Source: Akkermansiaceae bacterium UBA2381 (GTDB lineage: Bacteria > Verrucomicrobiota > Verrucomicrobiia > Verrucomicrobiales > DEV007). From it: a DNA stretch of 64,000 nt. The notes below the pieces were generated by a model, which saw nothing but the letters and a program-made list of their open reading frames with translations, searched no databases and was not told where the DNA came from. A program made the position numbers and the translations under genes. This document shows positions 61,018 to 64,000 of the stretch, piece after piece. Position 1 is the first letter of the stretch, and the number at the start of each line of letters is the position of its first letter. Location: the NCBI GenBank assembly GCA_002344215.1, contig DDSV01000036.1, forward strand, positions 12,012 to 76,011, read 5' to 3'.

Positions 61018-62694
61018 TTACAGGGAGGTAAGGAAGTGCTCGGCGATAGGACCGAGCGCGGCAGCGGGAAAGAAAGTGAGGGCGCCGATGAAGACGATGC
61101 AGGCGGCGAGCATGAAGCCGAAAGTACCGTCCTCCGTGCCGAGGGTACCGGAGGATTCGGCGCTCGGGCGCTTCACCGCGAGCGACCCGGCAATGGCGAG
61201 GGGAAGCACGATGGGGAGATAGCGTGCGAGCAGCATGATGACTCCGGTGAAAAGATTCCACGGGACGGTGTTGTCCCCGAGCCCCTCGAAGCCCGATCCG
61301 TTGTTGGCCGAGGCCGAGCTGAACTCGTAGAGGATCTCGCTGAGTCCGTGAGGGCCGTCGTTGTTGAGCGCGTCGAGGCCCCAGGGTGTGACCGCGAAGA
61401 GGGCGGTGGGCGCAAGAATGAAGAAAGCGTGAGCGAGCAGGCAGACGGCGGCCAGCTTCACCTCTCGCGCCTCGATTTTGCGGCCGAGATATTCCGGCGT
61501 TCGACCCACCATCATACCCGCGATGAAGACAGCGAGGATGATGTAAATAAACATATTGATCATGCCCACGCCGACACCTCCGAAGGTGGCGTTCAACCAC
61601 ATCCCGATCATGGGCAAAAGTCCGGTGACGGGGTTAAGGCTGTCGTGCATGGCGTTGACCGATCCGTTGCTTGTGCTGGTGGTGAGCACGGCCCAGAGCG
61701 GACCGGCGGCCGCGCCGAAGCGCAGTTCCTTGCCTTCGAGATTGCCGCTGTTTTGCTCGATGGGAAGGTTCGCGAAGGCGTGGGTTGGTTCCGACTCGAA
61801 GACCACCGCGACTCCGATTTTTACGAACAGGAAGACGAGCATCACGACGAAGACGACACCCGCGTGTTTCATGCGGCCGATGATGCGCCCGAACATCCAG
61901 ACGCAGGCCATGGGCACAAGGAGGATGCTGATGGAACTAAGCACGTTGGTCCAGAAACCGGGGTTCTCGAGCGGGTGCGCGGAGTTCGGACCGAAGAATC
62001 CGCCACCGTTGGTGCCGAGTTGCTTGATGGAGAGGAAGGCGGCCACCGGACCGCGGGCGATGGTTTGGGAGATGCCTTCAAGAGTCGTCACCTGGGCCGC
62101 ACCATCAAGTGTCATCGGCACGCCGCCAATCACAAGACCGGTTGCCACAAGCGCCGCCAGTGGCAAAAGCACAAGAAATGTCGCGCGCTGGAGGTCGAGG
62201 AAGAAATTGCCCATCTCTGCGCGCCCCGCCAGACCGCGTGCCAGAGCGGTGAGGACGGCAATGCCGGTGGCGGCGGAAACGAACTGAAGCCACATCAGTC
62301 CGGCGACCTGGGTGAGGTAGGACATCGACACCTCGCCCGAGTAGTGCTGCAAGTTCGTGTTCGAAGTGAACGAGGCGGCGGTGTTGAAGATGAGATCAAG
62401 GGTGAGCGCGCCCTTGTCGTCCGGGTTGAGCGGCAGGTGCTGCTGCACCGCCATCAGGGTAAAGACGAAGACGAACATCAGCGCATTGAATGTCAGCATC
62501 GCGATCGCATAATCTTTCCAGGTTTGCGGCTGCTGTGAGATCCTTCCGGCGAAGAGCACAAAGAGTCGCTCAAGGGCGCCACGTTTCGTCCCGGGGGTCA
62601 CGGGGTCCATGGCCCAGCGGAGATGGCGGCCCAACGGCCAGGAGAGGATGGCACTGCCGCCGACGACGAGGAGGATGAGTAGGATGGCGTTCAT
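61018..62694 (-). CDS. kdpA: Potassium-transporting ATPase subunit KdpA
   Basis: A 558-residue channel-like subunit with about ten membrane helices. The four selectivity-filter-like loops are visible: FNTAASFTSNTNLQHYSG, LGTNGGGFFGPNSAHPLENP, TTSTSNGSVNAMHDSL and EFSSASANNGSGFEGL. KdpA selects K+ ions, which then pass toward KdpB. Length and motifs are normal. Confidence 0.95.
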   Translation of the reverse strand: MNAILLILLVVGGSAILSWPLGRHLRWAMDPVTPGTKRGALERLFVLFAGRISQQPQTWKDYAIAMLTFNALMFVFVFTLMAVQQHLPLNPDDKGALTLDLIFNTAASFTSNTNLQHYSGEVSMSYLTQVAGLMWLQFVSAATGIAVLTALARGLAGRAEMGNFFLDLQRATFLVLLPLAALVATGLVIGGVPMTLDGAAQVTTLEGISQTIARGPVAAFLSIKQLGTNGGGFFGPNSAHPLENPGFWTNVLSSISILLVPMACVWMFGRIIGRMKHAGVVFVVMLVFLFVKIGVAVVFESEPTHAFANLPIEQNSGNLEGKELRFGAAAGPLWAVLTTSTSNGSVNAMHDSLNPVTGLLPMIGMWLNATFGGVGVGMINMFIYIILAVFIAGMMVGRTPEYLGRKIEAREVKLAAVCLLAHAFFILAPTALFAVTPWGLDALNNDGPHGLSEILYEFSSASANNGSGFEGLGDNTVPWNLFTGVIMLLARYLPIVLPLAIAGSLAVKRPSAESSGTLGTEDGTFGFMLAACIVFIGALTFFPAAALGPIAEHFLTSL

Positions 62695-62754
62695 GACAAG
62701 ATAGGGAGGTTGACGTGAGAGGGTCCGATTATTGGGTTGTCAGGGATCGAGGGG

Positions 62755-64000
62755 TCACACGAGACCGACAGAGGAAATGACGACATCAATCATCTTGATG
62801 CCGACGAAGGGGGCAAGGATACCCCCGACCCCGTAGATGAGGAGGTTGCGGCGCAGCACGCGTGCTGCGCTGGCGGGACGGAAGGGCACTCCTTTGAGCG
62901 CGATCGGAATCAGGGCGATGATGACGAGAGCATTGAAGATCACGGCGCTGAGGATGGCCGACTGCGGGGAGTGCAGTTGCATGATGTCGAGCGCGGCGAG
63001 CGGCCCGGCCTTGTCTCCGACCGCGTAGGCAGTGAAGAAAAGCGCGGGCAGGATGGCGAAGTATTTCGCGATGTCGTTGGCGAGGCTGAAGGTGGTCAAC
63101 GCGCCGCGTGTCATGATGAGCTGGCGTCCGATTTCAACCACCTCGATGAGCTTCGTAGGATTGCTGTCGAGGTCGACCATGTTGCCGGCCTCGCGCGCGG
63201 CGGCCGTTCCGGAATTCATGGCGACGCCGACATCGGCCTGGGCGAGCGCCGGAGCGTCGTTCGTGCCGTCGCCGCACATGGCGACCAGCTTGCCTTTCGC
63301 CTGCTCCTCGCGAATGAGGGCAAGCTTCATCTCCGGCGTCGCCTGGGCGAGGAAGTCGTCCACGCCGGCCTCGGCCGCGATGGCCGCGGCCGTCAGCGGG
63401 TTGTCGCCGGTGATCATGACGGTGCGGATACCCATGGCGCGCAACTCGGCGAAGCGCTCGCGGATGCCGCCCTTGACGATGTCCTTCAACTGCACGACGC
63501 CCAGAATGCGGTTGCCCTCGGCGACGACGAGGGGCGTGCCTCCCGAGCGGGCGATTTCCTCGACCGAGCGATCTACGCCCGGCTCCGGATCGCCGCCGCC
63601 CTTGGCCTTCACGTGGGCATAGACGGCGTCGGCCGCCCCCTTGCGGATCTCCCGTCCGGCGATGTCGATACCGCTCATCCTGGTCTGCGCCGTGAAGGGC
63701 ACGAAGACCGCGCCGGTTCCGGCAAGATCGCGACCGCGCATGCCGTGCGCGTCCTTCGCCAGCACGACGATCGAGCGCCCCTCCGGGGTCTCGTCGGCCA
63801 GCGAGGCGAGCTGGGCGGCCTCGGCGAAGGCAGCGGCGGTCAAGCCCGGCGCGGGATGGAACTGCGTCGCCACGCGATTGCCGAGCGTGATCGTGCCTGT
63901 CTTGTCGAGCAGGAGCGTATCGACATCGCCCGCCGCCTCGACCGCGCGGCCGGACATCGCGAGCACGTTGCGCTGGAGCAGCCGGTCCATGCCGGCGATG
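62755..64000 (-). CDS. kdpB: Potassium-transporting ATPase subunit KdpB (5' partial)
   Basis: The C-terminal part of the P-type ATPase; the frame continues past the right edge. Visible are the phosphorylation motif LLLDKTGTITLGNR, MRGRDLAGTGA in the nucleotide-binding domain, MITGDNPLTAAAIAAEAG, the hinge MCGDGTNDAPALAQADVG and the last membrane helices. KdpB hydrolyses ATP to drive potassium uptake. It precedes kdpA by 60 bp, so the order is B-A-C-D-E rather than the usual F-A-B-C. Confidence 0.95.
   Translation of the reverse strand, partial: IAGMDRLLQRNVLAMSGRAVEAAGDVDTLLLDKTGTITLGNRVATQFHPAPGLTAAAFAEAAQLASLADETPEGRSIVVLAKDAHGMRGRDLAGTGAVFVPFTAQTRMSGIDIAGREIRKGAADAVYAHVKAKGGGDPEPGVDRSVEEIARSGGTPLVVAEGNRILGVVQLKDIVKGGIRERFAELRAMGIRTVMITGDNPLTAAAIAAEAGVDDFLAQATPEMKLALIREEQAKGKLVAMCGDGTNDAPALAQADVGVAMNSGTAAAREAGNMVDLDSNPTKLIEVVEIGRQLIMTRGALTTFSLANDIAKYFAILPALFFTAYAVGDKAGPLAALDIMQLHSPQSAILSAVIFNALVIIALIPIALKGVPFRPASAARVLRRNLLIYGVGGILAPFVGIKMIDVVISSVGLV

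Noticed and set aside
61036..62538. 500-residue plus-strand frame opposite kdpA
   Set aside because: Shadow of the high-GC kdpA gene: Glu/Gly/His-rich composition and no domain.
1..64000. CRISPR array, retron or rRNA
   Set aside because: No regularly spaced direct repeats, reverse transcriptase or rRNA-like sequence was seen.

Overview
The window reads as a chromosomal segment of a GC-rich Gram-negative bacterium, most likely a member of the Verrucomicrobiota. That assignment is an inference from the tyrosine recombinase type (an Asn replacing the usual His before the second Arg), the MoxR-linked DUF5682/DUF5691 operon and the NrtR-led NAD operon. No rRNA or single marker gene fixes it. The right third (about 44.7-64 kb) looks like housekeeping genome. 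The left two thirds are accessory sequence, mosaic in gene content, strand and base composition.

Layout. 1-4.05 kb: end of a MoxR/vWA/beta-propeller (bpX-type) cluster, entering from the left. 4.1-8.5 kb: six small minus-strand genes (two orphans, a metallophosphoesterase, a NADAR ADP-ribose enzyme, a Tdi1-type immunity protein, DUF4272 and others), several separated by about 85 bp palindromic spacers that resemble integron attC sites. 9.1-16.5 kb: a five-gene, translationally coupled operon SWIM zinc finger - DUF5691 - MoxR AAA+ ATPase - DUF5682 - VWA. 16.6-20.1 kb: another row of small orphan genes with related repeats. 20.2-27.7 kb: a tightly coupled ten-gene NAD/ADP-ribose operon, nrtR - pncB - kptA - DUF4291 - ADP-ribosylglycohydrolase - 113-residue protein - macrodomain - pncA - pnuC - nadR, with a candidate NrtR operator inside its promoter. 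27.8-35 kb: orphan genes, including a kinase-like protein with a small upstream partner, divergent from a 977-residue protein that joins a C39-like cysteine peptidase domain to a xylose-isomerase-like TIM barrel.

35.7-41.1 kb is an AT-rich block of four genes that looks like an unusual defence system: a GHKL ATPase followed by a methyltransferase-like protein, converging on a C5-cytosine DNA methyltransferase followed by a second GHKL ATPase. The two ATPases are recognisably related to each other, and both carry Asp where GHKL enzymes normally have the catalytic Glu. 41.8-44.8 kb holds an orphan gene, a truncated BatA-like fragment, an integrase and a tRNA-Arg(UCU), probably the edge of an integrated island.

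44.8-64 kb: an ABCG-type transporter with TerB-like and FHA-like regions, divergent from a membrane protein with a degenerate C39-like domain; a YhaM-type HD phosphohydrolase; an ACT-domain protein; a UbiA prenyltransferase; sulfite reductase cysI-cysJ with a divergent Rrf2 regulator; a secreted Dabb protein; and the potassium-transport operon kdpB-kdpA-kdpC-kdpD-kdpE, with kdpB cut by the right edge.

Best candidates for new biology are the double GHKL/methyltransferase island, the peptidase/TIM-barrel fusion beside a kinase-like pair, and the attC-like repeat family that punctuates the small orphan genes.
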